From Phaeosaccion multiseriatum (lineage: Eukaryota; Ochrophyta, other classes), in NCBI GenBank assembly GCA_965112735.1, contig OZ218963.1:3162001-3226000 (forward strand): a stretch of 64,000 nucleotides of DNA, read 5' to 3'. The notes under the pieces are model-generated. The model was not told the origin of the DNA and did no database searches. It saw only the letters and a program-made list of their open reading frames with translations. Each line of letters begins with the position of its first letter. The stretch's first letter is position 1. Positions 11,278-23,397 of the stretch are shown here, piece after piece. The position numbers and the translations under genes are program-made.

Positions 11278-13998
11278 TCATGACACTTCCACTGCGGCTG
11301 CTCCAGCCCTCGCAGCTGCCCTCTTGGCCAGTCTCCTCGCCTTAGCCGTAGCCACCATCCCGCCCTCACCCTTCACACAAGCTCCTAGCAATTCTTGAGT
11401 GGGTCTGCTGAGTGGGTTCTTGCTGTTCGGAGCCAGCTCTGGACCTCCGTCGGAGCTATTATTTCCAAGTGCCGCTGCGGCTGCTCTCTTCGCCATCCGC
11501 CGCTCTTTGGCATTCATTTGGGACGGTGGCGGCGGCGGTTGCCGCTTCCCCCCATTCTGACTTTCTTGTTCCAGCGGCACGGAGCTCTCTTCTCGTGGTC
11601 GTTTCTTTTCAGACGCCGCATCCCTTGTCGGTGCCTCTCCTACCCCCCCTCCAGCACCGCCCTCCCCCGTCCGTCCATCCACTGCGGCTGCAGCTGCTGC
11701 CGCGCGCATGGCTTTCCTCCTCTCCTTCGCATTCATGACAGCCTTTCCCTTCTCCTCCTCCGGCGGCGGTCTGCTCTCTACCCCTGTATCTCCCTCCGCG
11801 GAGAACGCCGCAGCCCGCTTGGCTTTGCGTCTCTCCTTCGCGTTGAGGGTTTCGACTTGTACAGGTTCAGCTGCACCACCGACACGTCCCTTCCCCTTTC
11901 CTGCCTCCTTCGCCTTCGATCCGATGTCGCTTGTGAAAGCCAGCACGTCTTCGTTGAAGCCCAGCTTGTGTACCGTGTGAACGAAATACGCTGACCTGAG
12001 AGCAGGGAGCGGGGGCGGGGCCAAGGGAGAGGGAATGGGGCGGGGGCAGAGAAGGGGAGATGAGACGGGAAACACCACCAACATGAGTGTGGTGACTTCG
12101 GAACACTCTCCCCCGTTGATCCCCTGTCCGTCGCTGAATGTGTAAAAAAAAGGTGTCCTCTACGATACCTCCGCTCCCTCAGAGCCTTACATGCTCAAGA
12201 CCAAAAGGCTGCACAGCACCATTCACTCCCTCAGAGCATCAAGACCAACAGTCTGCACTGCATCACTCACTCCCCACAATGATATGTACTGTAGCGCGAT
12301 GATTGGGCAACAAAGGCTTGGGCCCTTGCGAGACGTGAGCGCTTCATTTGCACGCAGAATCATCAACCCCTTTGGTCAAGCATTTCAATCGAACCTACTA
12401 GTGCGCCAATTACGCCCCCTCCCTTACCTGTTCCTCAGAGTAGCCTTGTCTTCCTTGGTGCAGTATTCCTCCAGAGCCTTCTCGATCACTTTACCCTCAA
12501 ACCTGGCGAGAATCCGAAAGCAGTCCTACGTAGGGCAGGTCAGAGAAGAACGAAGGAGAGAGGGCAAAGGGGATCTTAAATGGGCCCCCGCCAAGGATTA
12601 AGTATCTCAAAGCCTAGAACCTACAACCTGGGCGGCTGAGGCCGGAACCAGGAAGCTCCTCAGAACCTTGTTTGTCGGGGGGCCATTAAACAGTCGCCAC
12701 CATTTTAGAGGTCTGAGAAGCAGCGCTTCGCTTCTACTCGATACGTGGAAGTGCTTCGCTCCTGCATCATTACGTGTGATGTGTGTGGCTTACCTCATCA
12801 AGCTCACCCTCCACCAATTTCCCTTTCCCAACCCACTCCTTTACGATTCGATCCACGGTGCCCTTCACGACGCTGCAGCATGCACGACAACGGGAGGGGA
12901 GGAACATTGGTGGGGGCAGAACAGAGAGGAGTGAGAAGGACACGGAAACATGGCAGATAGAAGAGAGGCGACGAGCGCGTCCTAAAAAGAGAGGGGTGGT
13001 GGTGCATGTACAAGGGTGCGTACCCGACTTGTTCTTCTCGAAAGTCCTTGACCTTCTTGGTCTTCTTGCTCGCCCCTCCTCCTGCGCTGAGCTCTACGTT
13101 CAAAAGCCGACCTGCCAAGCATGGTGAATGAGGAGGAGAGACTGTGAGACAGCGAGAAAGTGTGTCTCTCAGCCCATGCTGCCAAAGACGCCCCCCCCCA
13201 AACGACGCCTACCGGAGGGCCAGAACCATGGCATCGCCCTCCACTTTCCCAAACACAGAGGCGCTGCTGCTGCTCAGAGCGGCGTCATTGGTACTCCCCT
13301 CAAGCAATACATCGTCATATGGTTGAACTCTTGTCTTCGCTCAGTGTCCCTTCACTCACCGTGCAGCCGGGTGTGGTGCAGGGCCAGGCACTTGAACATC
13401 TGCTCTGCATCACACACCTCGACAAAGGCCATGCCCTTGCTACGAGGAGGATTTCCGCCCGCGGCAGGATGGGTCAGCAAGCGCACTGCGACATCCCCTT
13501 GGATACCTCCTCTCCCTGGCGTGGCGCGCGGTGTCGAAGTGAACCGGACGGCACGGAGGGAGCAAGAAATAAAGAGAGGAAGAGGTGAGAAAGAAGAAGA
13601 AGGTGGGGCCTAGAGAGAACTAGTGTTACGATAGGGAGAGGAGAAGAGAATGACGGGGCGAGGGAGAGAAAGAACGAGAGGCAGAGGAAGAGAGAGTCAG
13701 AGAGGTAGAGAGACAGAGAGAAGAGAGGGAGGGAAAGGGGCGACGGACGGAGAGAGAGAGAGAGAGAGAGAGGCGTACCCAAGAAGAGCTCCTTGATGTC
13801 ATTCGCTGTGGTCTTGGAGGACAGCTGCCCCACGAAGACCACGTGAGGGTGGCTCTTGGCCTTCTTCGGGTTCGTCCGCTTCTTGTGGAGCTGCTCCTGC
13901 CGCTGCTTATCCATTTTGTGGGCCGTGTGTCCCCGCCGCGATTTTGGGGGGTGTGCTTGGGACCCCTTCCGCAAACCCACTTTCACCACTTTCTTCAC
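11278..13998 (-). CDS. RRM protein with four NAKERR(K/M)AKRAAA repeats
   Basis: Exons 13998-13779, 13515-13360, 13111-13024, 12872-12794, 12525-12428 and 11995-11278 join in frame to 452 residues. One RNA-recognition motif (about 50-135) has PHVVFVGQLSSKTTANDIKE (RNP2-like), SKGMAFVEV (RNP1-like) and the closing LHGRLLNVELSAG. A basic linker (ASKKTKKVKDFREEQVG) and a helical segment (RILARFEGKVIEKALEEYC) follow. The tail carries the motif NAKERRKAKRAAA in four variants separated by low-complexity linkers. The basic N-terminus (QEQLHKKRTNPKKAKSHPH) suggests nucleolar or nuclear location and a role in ribosome or RNA biogenesis; this is inference. Met29 (MDKQRQ) is an alternative start. Confidence 0.85.
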
Positions 13999-14249
13999 AT
14001 TTGCCTACTGTGATTGTGTTGCTCTTCTACTGCTACTACTGCTACTACTACTACTACTACTATACTGCCTCTACTGCACTACCTGATGCACCTTCACTCG
14101 TAAGATCTACTTCTGCTGGTAGTTACTTAGTCACGCAAGGCAGGTCCCACGTTTTTTCGCCCTCCTGCCGCACCTCTTTCTCGGGGGTCCATTCTATTCG
14201 TATCTCCTCTTGCGGCTGAGGTGCCCCCTGCGGGGCCGCGAGGGAGACC
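13999..14249. promoter_or_regulatory. Shared promoter space of the RRM and CCT genes
   Basis: 251 bp separate the two divergent ATG codons. The stretch contains an ACT/CTA triplet run at about 14026-14063 and no recognised core promoter element. Confidence 0.45.
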
Positions 14250-17200
14250 ATGGCAAGGGCTAGCGGGATGCCTGGGATAGCGAGCCACACACCGCCGCAA
14301 TTCACGCCTGGAAGTTACGAAATGTCTCATATGAAGCGGGCAAGGGCAGGATCGGTATCCGGGCGATTGCGGAGCGCGTCCGATCTGGAGGACATTGGCC
14401 TCATAGACAAGAGCCAGAAGGGCGTGATGAAGGTGAGAGTAGGGCTCAAGTGTACCCAGGAGTACTTGGACCTTTGCTCGACGCAGCTTATGGTTTTCTT
14501 CAGAGAGTTGAAGGCTTTCCAGCTTTTCCTCCCCTTGGAAGTCCCCTTGGAAGTGGGGATTAACTCTTGTGTGTCTGTCCTCTTGTAGACTCTTTCTCTC
14601 TTACACAGCGTATCGTCTCATGCATGCGTAGATCTCAATCCCCCTGTATTCCACATGCCCCTCATCCCGGACCTTCTTGTCTTCCGTCGCCGTCCTTAGT
14701 ACTCAGCGCCCTCCTTTTTTCCCGTGCCCCCACGCTTCGGGCTCAATCAACACCACACAGGACTTGATCATCAGCGGAGACGCCGAGCTTCAGCTTGCAC
14801 TAGACAAATACGAGAAGGGAGACCCGTCAGAACTCGAAAGTACGTGTCGAGGAGGGCTGGGACGCGGGGAGGAGGAATAAGGCACCGCTTCTATTGGTGC
14901 AAGTCTGTGCGAAACGGCCCCCTCACCGTCGTGCCTATGCCGTTTTCTTGCCCTCTCTTTCGCAGTTCTCCTCCAGAAGGGCCTGCTTGATCGTAAAGAC
15001 TCGTCCCTAGATCTTCTGCTCGACCTCAACTTGGGCCTCCTGACGATGGATGCCTTGTCTTCCAGCGTGGAGATTGGCAGCGCAGATTTCGGGGCGACGT
15101 CAACGCTACTTCTGACCGTCAAGGACGAAGAACTGTCACAGGTGCGGCAACGACTCGTTTTGTCAACAGCTTGAGCAGCGGGATGGTCTCGTACTTCGAC
15201 CGTATATAGTTTGTAGGAAGGCGAACGGAGTCTCGTGGGGGCGTGGGTTGTTGTCCTCTGCACCTCGTCCCTAGCTCCTCCGCTTCCCGTCAAGTACTCG
15301 TTGCACTGCAATGCCCCCCCCCCCCTGACGGTTCTCGTCGTTCTCTCCTCGTTGTGTGGCGGCATCCTTTCGCTTGGCGGTGAAGGGTTCGAGTAATGGT
15401 GGAGACGACGACGACGAGGACGACGAAGACTACACCGGCGATCTTGATGACATGCCGTTTAGATGCGACGACGACTACTTTGCCATGAACAGAGGGTATG
15501 AAAGGTGAGGTCGACTGCCTCTCTCTGCCTCTGTCTCTCTTTCTCTTTCAAGCACGCGAATCTCCCATCACTAGGCTGGCTATATGCTTGAGCGAATACC
15601 TGCGTTGCACGCCATTTATGTCCCAAGGGCATTTGCAAAACCAAGTCTTGTGGTTGTGCAAGGCTCTTGTTAACTCTTCCCCAGCTATGCAGTCCGGCGA
15701 GATGCTGTCTCTCTTGTCTCCCTCACCACTCTCTCAGCCTTGGCCTCGGTAGCAGCAGAATGACACATCCACCCCCTCTGTAACGCTCGTAACCGCTAAC
15801 CCCTAACACTGCTCTTTTCAAAAATACATCGCCTACCGTGTGCCATGTTGGTATGTTTGGAACAGCCGAATGGCAATGGGAAAGCTCGATGAGGAGGACG
15901 AGTCTCCCACCACAGTCCTGCAGGAGGAAGAGGGGGGGGCAGCAGGGGAGAGGCGGCAGGGGGGGAAAGGGCCAAAGGGCCACACTGGAGGGAAATCAGG
16001 CGCCATCGGGCCGCTGCCTATAAAAGTCAAGTCAGAACTGCTCGATCGGAAGGTGGGTTGAGATGAGAGAGAGAGGGGAGGCTAGAGGACAGGGAGACGA
16101 GAGAGAGATTTGAGGGCAGGAAGCCTTGGGGCGGGAGAAGGGGAGAGCAACGGGAAAAAGTTTGGGAAGGAGGGCGGGGGTGGGTGGAGGTGGGCAGGGG
16201 AGGGAGAAAGAGAGAGGACAAGAACTATCGGGAATAGAGAATGTGTGTCCGGCAGGAGGAGAGGGTGCAGGAGGGCCGATGCGCACCGTATGCCTTCACT
16301 GCAGTGACGTCGACTCAAGTCATGCACCTTTCCCTGCTATGCTCTTGTCCTCCCCCCCCCCCCTGTTCGGAGCAGCCAGACGCCGGGATGGAAGTCTTCA
16401 GTCCACAGTTTCAATTTCCTTTCACCAACGATGTAAATCTGGACCTGGGGGCTGGTCTGAAGGAGGAGCTCAGGGATTTGGAGGTGCTGGCAGACCCGTC
16501 GGTGAGTCCTGAGTCCTTTATCCTGCCAGTACCAGCACAACCCAGCCTTCACTGCTTGAATGCATCAATCTGCCTGTAGCAGGAGTACCCCACCGAGCCC
16601 CACCCCCTTCCTCAAAGGCTCTTTCTGACCTGCAATGTATTCTGTTCTCCATATCCCCATAAGGCACAAACGCCACGAGAGAGTGCTGTGCAGTCCTCTC
16701 TTGCTGTTTTTCATTATTCCTGGCCTCCTTTCTTCCTTCTGCGCATCCTTCAGGCCCCAAAGCAAGCATTCCCTCCGCGCGAAGCTTCCTCTGGCACCGC
16801 TTCATCGCAACCCACCTTGTCCTCCAATGCCGCTGCCGCTGCCCGACTGGCAGGCATCAGCCCTGCCGCTCCTTCACGAGTGGCTGTGCCTAACCCTGCA
16901 ACGTAAGTGCCCATGCCAAAGCCAAATCCAACTGGCGAAGAGAGGGGCTTGGGGGAGGGAAGGCTTTTCCTGGACTCGGACGAATACCATCGCGGGAGGC
17001 TTTTGTGACATTTGTGTTGCAGTATCGAAAGTTACGTCTTGTTTTTAATCCTCTTTCGCTCCCCTTCACCCCCCTCCCCCCCCGACTCTTTATCTTGGCC
17101 CTCCCCACACCACTTACGTAACTTGGCCCCGATCGTCACCAGGGATTTGCATGCGCAAAGAAATCTCTCTCTCCCCGTTCCCGTGGCCACCGCCGAGGCC

Positions 17201-17578
17201 CTGGCCCTCATAGGGGGCGGAGGACGGAAAGGGGGGTTGGTGGGGGCGTACTCACCAAACGCCAGGAAAAAGAGAATACAAAGGTTTATGGAGAAGCGAG
17301 AGCAAAGGTGAGTCAGCAGAATCCCTCTTTTTCCTTCTCTTTTTTGTGTCTCCTCCACCGTGAAATTCATTCAGCCTCGTTTCTCAATCTGCTCTGCTTC
17401 TAACACTCTTGTCCTGCGCTGCTGCTGCTCCTCCTCCTTGGCTATACGCAGAGTGTGGACCAAGACCGTTAAGTACGACGTTCGGAAGAACTTTGCGGAC
17501 ACTCGGATGCGCGTAAAAGGACGCTTCGTAAGAAAAGAGGACGAGGCGCTGCTGAGAGAGCTCATGGCCCTGGCGTAG
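14250..17578 (+). CDS. CCT-domain (CONSTANS/TOC1-type) nuclear regulator
   Basis: Nine exons (14250-14432, 14761-14839, 14966-15141, 15386-15504, 15866-16052, 16376-16501, 16754-16902, 17143-17307, 17452-17578) join in frame to 436 residues. The C-terminal CCT motif (about 380-424) reads RKKRIQRFMEKREQRVW, then VKYDVRKNFADTRMRVKGR and FVRKEDE, with the usual basic residues and conserved Y-V-R-K spacing. In plants this domain serves nuclear import and protein-protein or NF-Y-dependent DNA contact in CO-like and clock proteins. Upstream are an acidic patch (GGDDDDEDDEDY), a region FQFPFTNDVNLDLG, and a Ser/Ala/Pro linker. No B-box or receiver domain is visible, so it is a CCT-only (CMF-type) protein. 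The acceptor of exon 4 is the weakest junction. Confidence 0.9.
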
Positions 17579-18254
17579 TAGCATGGTAGCATAGTAAAGT
17601 GTAATGCGGGACAGGGGGGGAGTCACTCGTGCGACGAAGGGACGTACGAACATGCCATAATAGTACATGCCCATGTAAGGAGGGGGGCTGAACGGCAGGG
17701 TATGGGGGGTTGGATGGGCCTGATACTTGTGCTAGACGACAGGAAGGAAAGAGAAGAGGTGGTGGTGAAATCAGAAGGATGTGAGAAAACGCCATTCGCC
17801 GTTGTCGAGTTGGTACCAGAGGGGTGCGAAAAGCACTGAGCGTAGGAAGCCCCGCAGAGATTAATTGTCACCCCGCGCCCAGCCTGGCTGGTGACTCACC
17901 TATTCCAACAGATTTTCTATTTAGTTAGTGACCTTGATGAAGAAAAAAGGGAAGGGAGATTAAGCAACGGGGGGGGGGTGGCTTCTCAACCGTTTGCCCC
18001 TATGGTACCAACCGTGGCACTCCCACCACTACGGCCCGAGCCCTTGAGCTTCCGTCAATCATCAATCAACACTCCACCAATGCACAAAAACGATACCTTT
18101 CTCCCGCGTCCTGCCACACCCGTTAGCGTGGAGGAAGAGGCCAAGCCATGCTCTCTTCCCGTCCATGTCCACAGTCGGGGGGTTGGGTTGGGTAAGGTAA
18201 GGGAAGATGAGGTGGGGTGAGGGGGGGTGGCGTGTGGCGCATCACGGGTCAATG
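17579..18254. other. Intergenic space between convergent genes
   Basis: The CCT gene and SF3B5 end toward each other here. Nothing recognisable was found; G-runs occur on the plus strand near 17970 and 18210. Confidence 0.5.
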
Positions 18255-19205
18255 CTATGAGTCGTCGTCATCGCGAGCGGGGGGCGGACCGCAGGGCTGT
18301 AGCATCTTCTCCATAAGCTCGTACTTGACCCTACCCACGGCCTTGTTCTCTGCCACGGCAAAGTAACTGGAAAGGAGGACGGGCACGTCGTGGGATGGGG
18401 CGCGATCATCAGAGAGGGTGGCACACATCCCGTCAGGATCTTCGATTTACGGAAATGGAACGAACCATACCAACAGACAAACACAAAAACAAAAAACTTG
18501 CAGCAGTGGGAGCAGCATTTGAAGTGTTGTCCCCACGTCCCTCTCATTTACACGGGATCTTGCACATCACTTGCGCGCTCCGCTCACCTGAGCATGTCAC
18601 TGTGGCCGATGTGACTAGCTACGGAGTCACGGTGCTGATTCGTCGCCCACTGCGTGTGTGACAAAGAGACCAATGGACGATGGGAGGGGGGAGTTATATT
18701 GCCATCCTCCTGCCGATACTAACTTTCGACTGCCAAACGAACACACTGGGCCGGTCTAAAGCGGCAACGAGGCTCAACACAGAGGAGCAAGCATGTGACC
18801 CGCAGCATACAGTAAGTACAGGTCTGCGCGGCTCTTGCCGGCCTCCCCGCCCACACTGTTGCAGCACGGCTGCTGCTATGCAGCTGTGGGTCCCATGGAC
18901 ATACCACCATTCTAAGCGCGGCTTTGCGTCGATACGCCCCTCCTCCACCTCCGGCTGCGGGCCGCAGCTGTGGTGACTTGCGCTCTCAACACTGACCTCA
19001 AATTTGGTAATGTCGCTGTGTCCCGTTCCCACCCATTTGCTCTGTACATGATCCCAGCTTCGGTTGATGTTGAATCGATCTGCAGCCTGTCCAACCGGTC
19101 AAGAGCCAACGCCGAGGAGAAGGGGGTGAAGTAAGAGAAAGAGGGAGGGGGGGGGGGGGAGGGGGAGGACAAGAGGAGGAAATTGCTTTACCCAAGGCGT
19201 ACCAT
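18255..19205 (-). CDS. SF3B5: Splicing factor 3B subunit 5 (SF3b10)
   Basis: Exons 19205-19203, 19086-18997, 18649-18588 and 18366-18255 join to 88 residues, matching the 86-residue human protein. The sequence reads MAADRFNIN, then HVQSKWVGTGHSDITKFE, WATNQHRDSVASHIGHSDML, YFAVAENKAVGRVKYELMEK, MLQPCGPPPARDDDDS, which is diagnostic for the family along its length. It is a small core subunit of the SF3b complex of U2 snRNP, needed for branch-site recognition. The first coding exon is only the ATG, followed directly by donor GTACGC; the next exon starts GCT GCA GAT after GGACAG. No ATG in a compatible frame was found otherwise. It is divergent from QCR9, with 211 bp between starts. Confidence 0.93.
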
Positions 19206-19416
19206 GCTTAGGCGGGCTGCGTCTCTTCAGCTGCTCTGCGCTACACAGCCGAAGAGCTCAACCAAACAGCCAGGAGCACAGCCAAAGAGCTCCACCTAGG
19301 AGAGGGATAGGAAAAGGGAGAATCGCCGGCGCCGGCTTCTCTCCCTGACATATTCAGAGAAAACCCCCCTGGGTTTGGCCTCTACGCAGAGGGGCGAAAC
19401 GCGAGAAACAGAGACA
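19206..19416. promoter_or_regulatory. Shared promoter space of SF3B5 and QCR9
   Basis: 211 bp separate the two start codons. A direct repeat of CAGCCGAAGAGCTC / CAGCCAAAGAGCTCC type occurs at about 19245-19295, and a GCCGGCGCCGGC palindrome at about 19325-19336. Confidence 0.45.
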
Positions 19417-20261
19417 ATGAACTCCCTATTCGCAGCTTCGAGGCGGTCAACGCTTTCCAGCCTGAGGCGGGTCACATCAGGAGCGGTTCGACCGGCGGCG
19501 CCACCAGCAGCAGCGAGTCAACGGAACCTCAGTGCGGCTTCCGGAGGGGGGGCACTGAAATCTCTCTACTCAACAGTGTGGTCCAGCAACGCGGGCTACG
19601 TGTCGTATATTATCGCCGGGTGTCTGATTATGGAGGTGGTGTTCGGGAAGACCACTCAGACCCTCTGGGAACTGAACAACAACGGGGTGAGCAAACAAAA
19701 CTTTTATGCCGGGGGGAAGGGAGAAGACACACCAATTAACACCGCTGCTGCTGCCGCTGCAGCTTCAGATACTTATGATTTTGGGTTTTGGTCTTGCGCA
19801 TGAGATGCTATTTTCAATCCAGGACAATCGACTGACTGTGATGGCTTGCCACGCCCTCTCTCGTCCATCCCTTCAGCCTGTTGGGGTGGGCAGATAGATG
19901 GGTCGCTTCGCATGAAGCAGGCTTTACAGGCCATGCACCAGCTTTGCGTAGGCGGGGATGACTGTGGTGGTGCTGGTGCAGAGATCCCCCACCATTTGCA
20001 TCAACCTTTTGAGTCATTTGGTTTGGTTTAAGAAGGGAGGGGGAGGATTGTGGCGTGCACCTGGCGGGCTCAAAGCCGTGCTCCTCAAGCAGAGCACTAT
20101 GATGACCACTTAGCACTCTCTGACCACACCACGGTTTGATCGATCCCTTGCCGCCTCCCTCATCGCTGTTGCAGAAATTGTTCCATCAGATTGACTGGTC
20201 AAAGTACCGAGACGCGGAGGAAGAAGAGGAGGCCGAGGAGGAGGAAGAGGAAGAGGAGTAG
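19417..20261 (+). CDS. QCR9: Cytochrome bc1 complex subunit 9 (UQCR10/QCR9)
   Basis: Exons 19417-19686 and 20175-20261 give 118 residues. The N-terminus (MNSLFAASRRSTLSSLRRV) is a mitochondrial presequence rich in Arg/Ser/Ala. The conserved family core follows: SLYSTVWSSNAGYVSYIIAG (start of the single membrane helix), LIMEVVFGKTTQTLWELNNN, then GKLFHQIDWSKYRD. The protein is a single-pass subunit of respiratory complex III in the inner mitochondrial membrane, in contact with cytochrome c1 and the Rieske protein. The C-terminus is an unusual run of about sixteen acidic residues (EEEEEAEEEEEEEE). A longer in-frame extension upstream has no ATG. Confidence 0.92.
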
Positions 20262-21051
20262 TGCAGATGCCGACAGGAGAAGAAGGAGATACGGCGAGGG
20301 CAGAGGGCGAAGAATTTAACGCAGACAACGGAGAAGGGGCGAGACATGAACAAGCTTGTACGAAGGTTGACAGAGGAAAGGAGCGAAGAGTTCGGGGGGA
20401 GGTGAGAGAGCAAGAGAGCGCTTCGCCCACTGGTCATATCGGGGATGAGCCAGTAACTGATGAATGGCACTCTCTGTGCCGGAGTCAAAGTGCAGCGCCC
20501 TCGGATGAAAAGCCACTGTGGCGGGGAGGGGGGCTGCGGGTCCTGATGTTCATCGGCGGCACATTACTATCTCTGCATTGCATTGGTTAGCGCGGTGGTC
20601 AGACGCGCCAGGTTGTAAAATACATGTCCACCCAACATCCGTCCTTTTTCGGCGAGTGAAGAAAAGCAGACAGAGAGAGAGAGAAAAGCTGGAAGGAAAG
20701 GAAAGGAAGTTGGTTATGAGCCATGCACACCTTCAGTTCGCTAGTCCCGTACGCCCTACCAGCTTCATGTGACAGAGGGCATGCTGTATATTGGAATATT
20801 ACACAAGGAAGACGTCACAATATCGATATCTGTAAGATCGACTTTTAAAATCGTTGAGGCGTTGGTTCTTCAAATATGTTCAGCTTAATCAAGTAAAGTC
20901 CAGCTCAAGGAACCACCAATGTAAAAACGGCAGGCCCAAGGCCTTAGCATCTAAACAAGGCACATCGCTTCCACTAATAGGACTGCCTATGAGAGCAGCC
21001 GCAGTGTAGCAGAATCAACCCAGTTTCTGCCCCCCCCCCCTTGGTAAGAGG
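20262..21051. other. Intergenic region, no gene seen
   Basis: About 790 bp lie between the tandem QCR9 and DOT1-like genes. The first half continues an Asp/Glu-type purine-rich frame that is probably 3' UTR. The part at 20800-20950 is AT-rich, unlike its surroundings. No domain was recognised. Confidence 0.5.
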
Positions 21052-23397
21052 ATGGATTCCGTAGCAGTGGCAGCAGCTGCAAGGAGTGCTGCTGCAATCG
21101 CTGCAGAGGTGGCGGTAGCCATGGAGGACAGGAGCCAGAGGAGGAGCCGCCGCGGAGCCCAATCACCAGCGCGCAAAGGTAACAACGAACTGTCTCTTTA
21201 CTCTTGCTCGCAATAACTGTGTCTGAAGGATCTCCTGTTGTGCTCTCTCTCTCTCTCCCACCAGTAAAAGCTGGTGCTCCTTCGACGCCCGTCAAGCGCA
21301 GGAGTAGTGAGCAAGACGGAGGTGAGGGTCGATCTTGTGGTGCGCGAGAGGAGGCCACAGTCTTGGTGGTGGTGTACTGGCTGCGCCAACTCCACGGCTG
21401 CTTTGGGACCTCCCTTGTCGTGGCCGTCTTTACTTTGCTTTCATTTCAGTGTATTAACGGGGTGGCGGGTGGGCGGGGCGATGTACCGCGTGGCCCATGG
21501 CCATAGCAAAGAACCTCTGTAGCTATCCGAATCGCACTGTCCCTGTGGCCAGGAAAGCAAACGCCCCATCCCTTCCATCGATCGCTCCAAACGGTTTGTA
21601 TCCTTTGTTCGTCTGCAAGCAGGTGGTCGAACCATAAGTCCCACCAAAAAGAAGGTGCAAGGTACTCCTCCGAGTGCTAAGAGAGACGGAGAAGGTCGGC
21701 GAGGCATCTTTGGGAGAGACATAACTTTGTCTTCGCCCCAGAGTCCATTCAAGCCTCGCGCGGTTTGCTCCTCTGCAGTACAGAACGTGTACTCGCTGGT
21801 GCTCAAGGCCTCCGGGGCGGTGGGAGGGAACGGGTACTTTGGGGCCATTTATGGTGAATTGACCATGGGCAGCATGCAGAAAATGGTGGACCTGATGAAG
21901 GTAGGAGAGGATTGGCATTACACTTGTCTTGTCATTGTTGTCGCATTATCCTAACACATTTCCGTCGCTCCTTTCCTTCTCAGAAACTGTGCGCCTTCGA
22001 CAGCGACAGCACCTTCATCGATGTTGGGTCCGGGCTGGGAAGGCCGAACTTTCACGTCGCGCAGGACCCGGGGGTGAAGCTCAGCTTCGGCCTGGAGTTA
22101 GAGTCCATAAGATGGCAGGTACGTGTGCTCAATCTCGCTCTTGGGATGCAATGCACTCTCATCTTTATACTACTGCTACCACCACGCCATGTCTCTCGTA
22201 TCTCAGCTTCCCCTCCACCTCCACCCCCGTTCCTTACAACACGCCTTGATGACTCTCTCTCCCCGTCTCCTCAGCTGTCCATCGCGAACCTTCGTACTGT
22301 GATGCAAGTCGACGACCCCGAGCTCCGTCAAGGGAACGTCTTCTTTTCACTGGGGGATGTCACTAGTGCTTCTTCCTTCGACCCCTTCACACATGTGTAC
22401 ATGTTCGACATCGGCTTCCCCCCCGAAACTCTGCAAACCATGGTAAGATAGGATAACAAATAATTCCAAACCCAACGCATTCACTGACTGACATGGATGA
22501 CACTCTTTTTTTTCTTATGGTCCTTGCCTGTCCTCCTAGGCGGAGATGTTCAACCGCTCCAAGGCTTCTTACCTCATCAACTACCACAGTCCCCGCTACA
22601 CGATCCTTAGAGACGGTTACGCCGTAGAGCTTGTGCTCAAGGTGGAGTCCCTCAAGCTCACGGGATCGGGCGAGAGCCACACGGGCTACATTTACAAGAG
22701 AAAGGGCCTCAGCAGCAGTAATGCCAAGGTTTCGGCCATTCGAAGTACGTCAGGCGGGGGGGGGGGAGAGTGGAGGGCAAATGTGGCATGTCAAGCACCA
22801 GTGTTGTTGTATGGTTCTGGCTGGTGCACCGTGTTTTCGTGCTCGTGTGAGAGCCTTTCAGCTACGTGGGTGGGGGCACGTACGCATGCCTCCACGCTAT
22901 GCTGCTGTGACAGTGTGTGAACTTACCCTGTCTGTGTACCCTCAGTCTTTCTCTGTCTTGACCCCCAGCTCCTCCCCCTGCCTAACTGTACCCGACTGAC
23001 AATAACCGTTTGTTGTCCACAGATGTAGACCCGTTGTTCAAGGAGGGGGCGGACCTTTGCGCGGGGTCGACAAACGAGGTAAGTAGAGTAGAGGGACACA
23101 ACAGCCAAGGTTTCTTCTTTCCCTGTCACATCCTCTTTTCTTTCTATGTGTGTGTGTGTACGTACGTGTCTGGGAGCTACACTCACCGCTCACCGTGTTT
23201 TTTTTTTAATAGGGAAAAAAAGGAAAGGAACTGATTACCTGAGCTTCCCCCCCTTCCCTTCATGCTGTTCCACCTCACCCTTTCCTTCGGTGCAGTTACG
23301 ACGTTTCGTGGAAGACAAGCACACAACCTATACGGAGGGGGGCAGGAGTACGAGGAAGCGGGCTCGGGAAGAGGCTGCCGAACTCACACCGGAGTAA
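21052..23397 (+). CDS. DOT1-like SAM-dependent methyltransferase
   Basis: Nine exons (21052-21178, 21265-21321, 21623-21661, 21779-21900, 21984-22118, 22275-22442, 22540-22744, 23023-23078, 23296-23397) join in frame to 336 residues. The SAM-binding core shows FGAIYGELTMGSMQKMVDLM, then STFIDVGSGLGRPNFHVA (motif I), SFGLELESIRWQLSIANL (motif II acidic residue), LGDVTS, FTHVYMFDIGFP and YLINYHSPR. The layout (Y-G-E before motif I, D-V-G-S-G-L-G, N-pocket) matches the short DOT1-type enzymes of protists, which methylate histone H3 near Lys79. A basic Ala-rich N-terminus (RSQRRSRRGAQSPARK, then TPVKRRSSE) may bind DNA or direct nuclear import. Substrate specificity is inferred; other class I methyltransferases remain possible. 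Confidence 0.82.
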
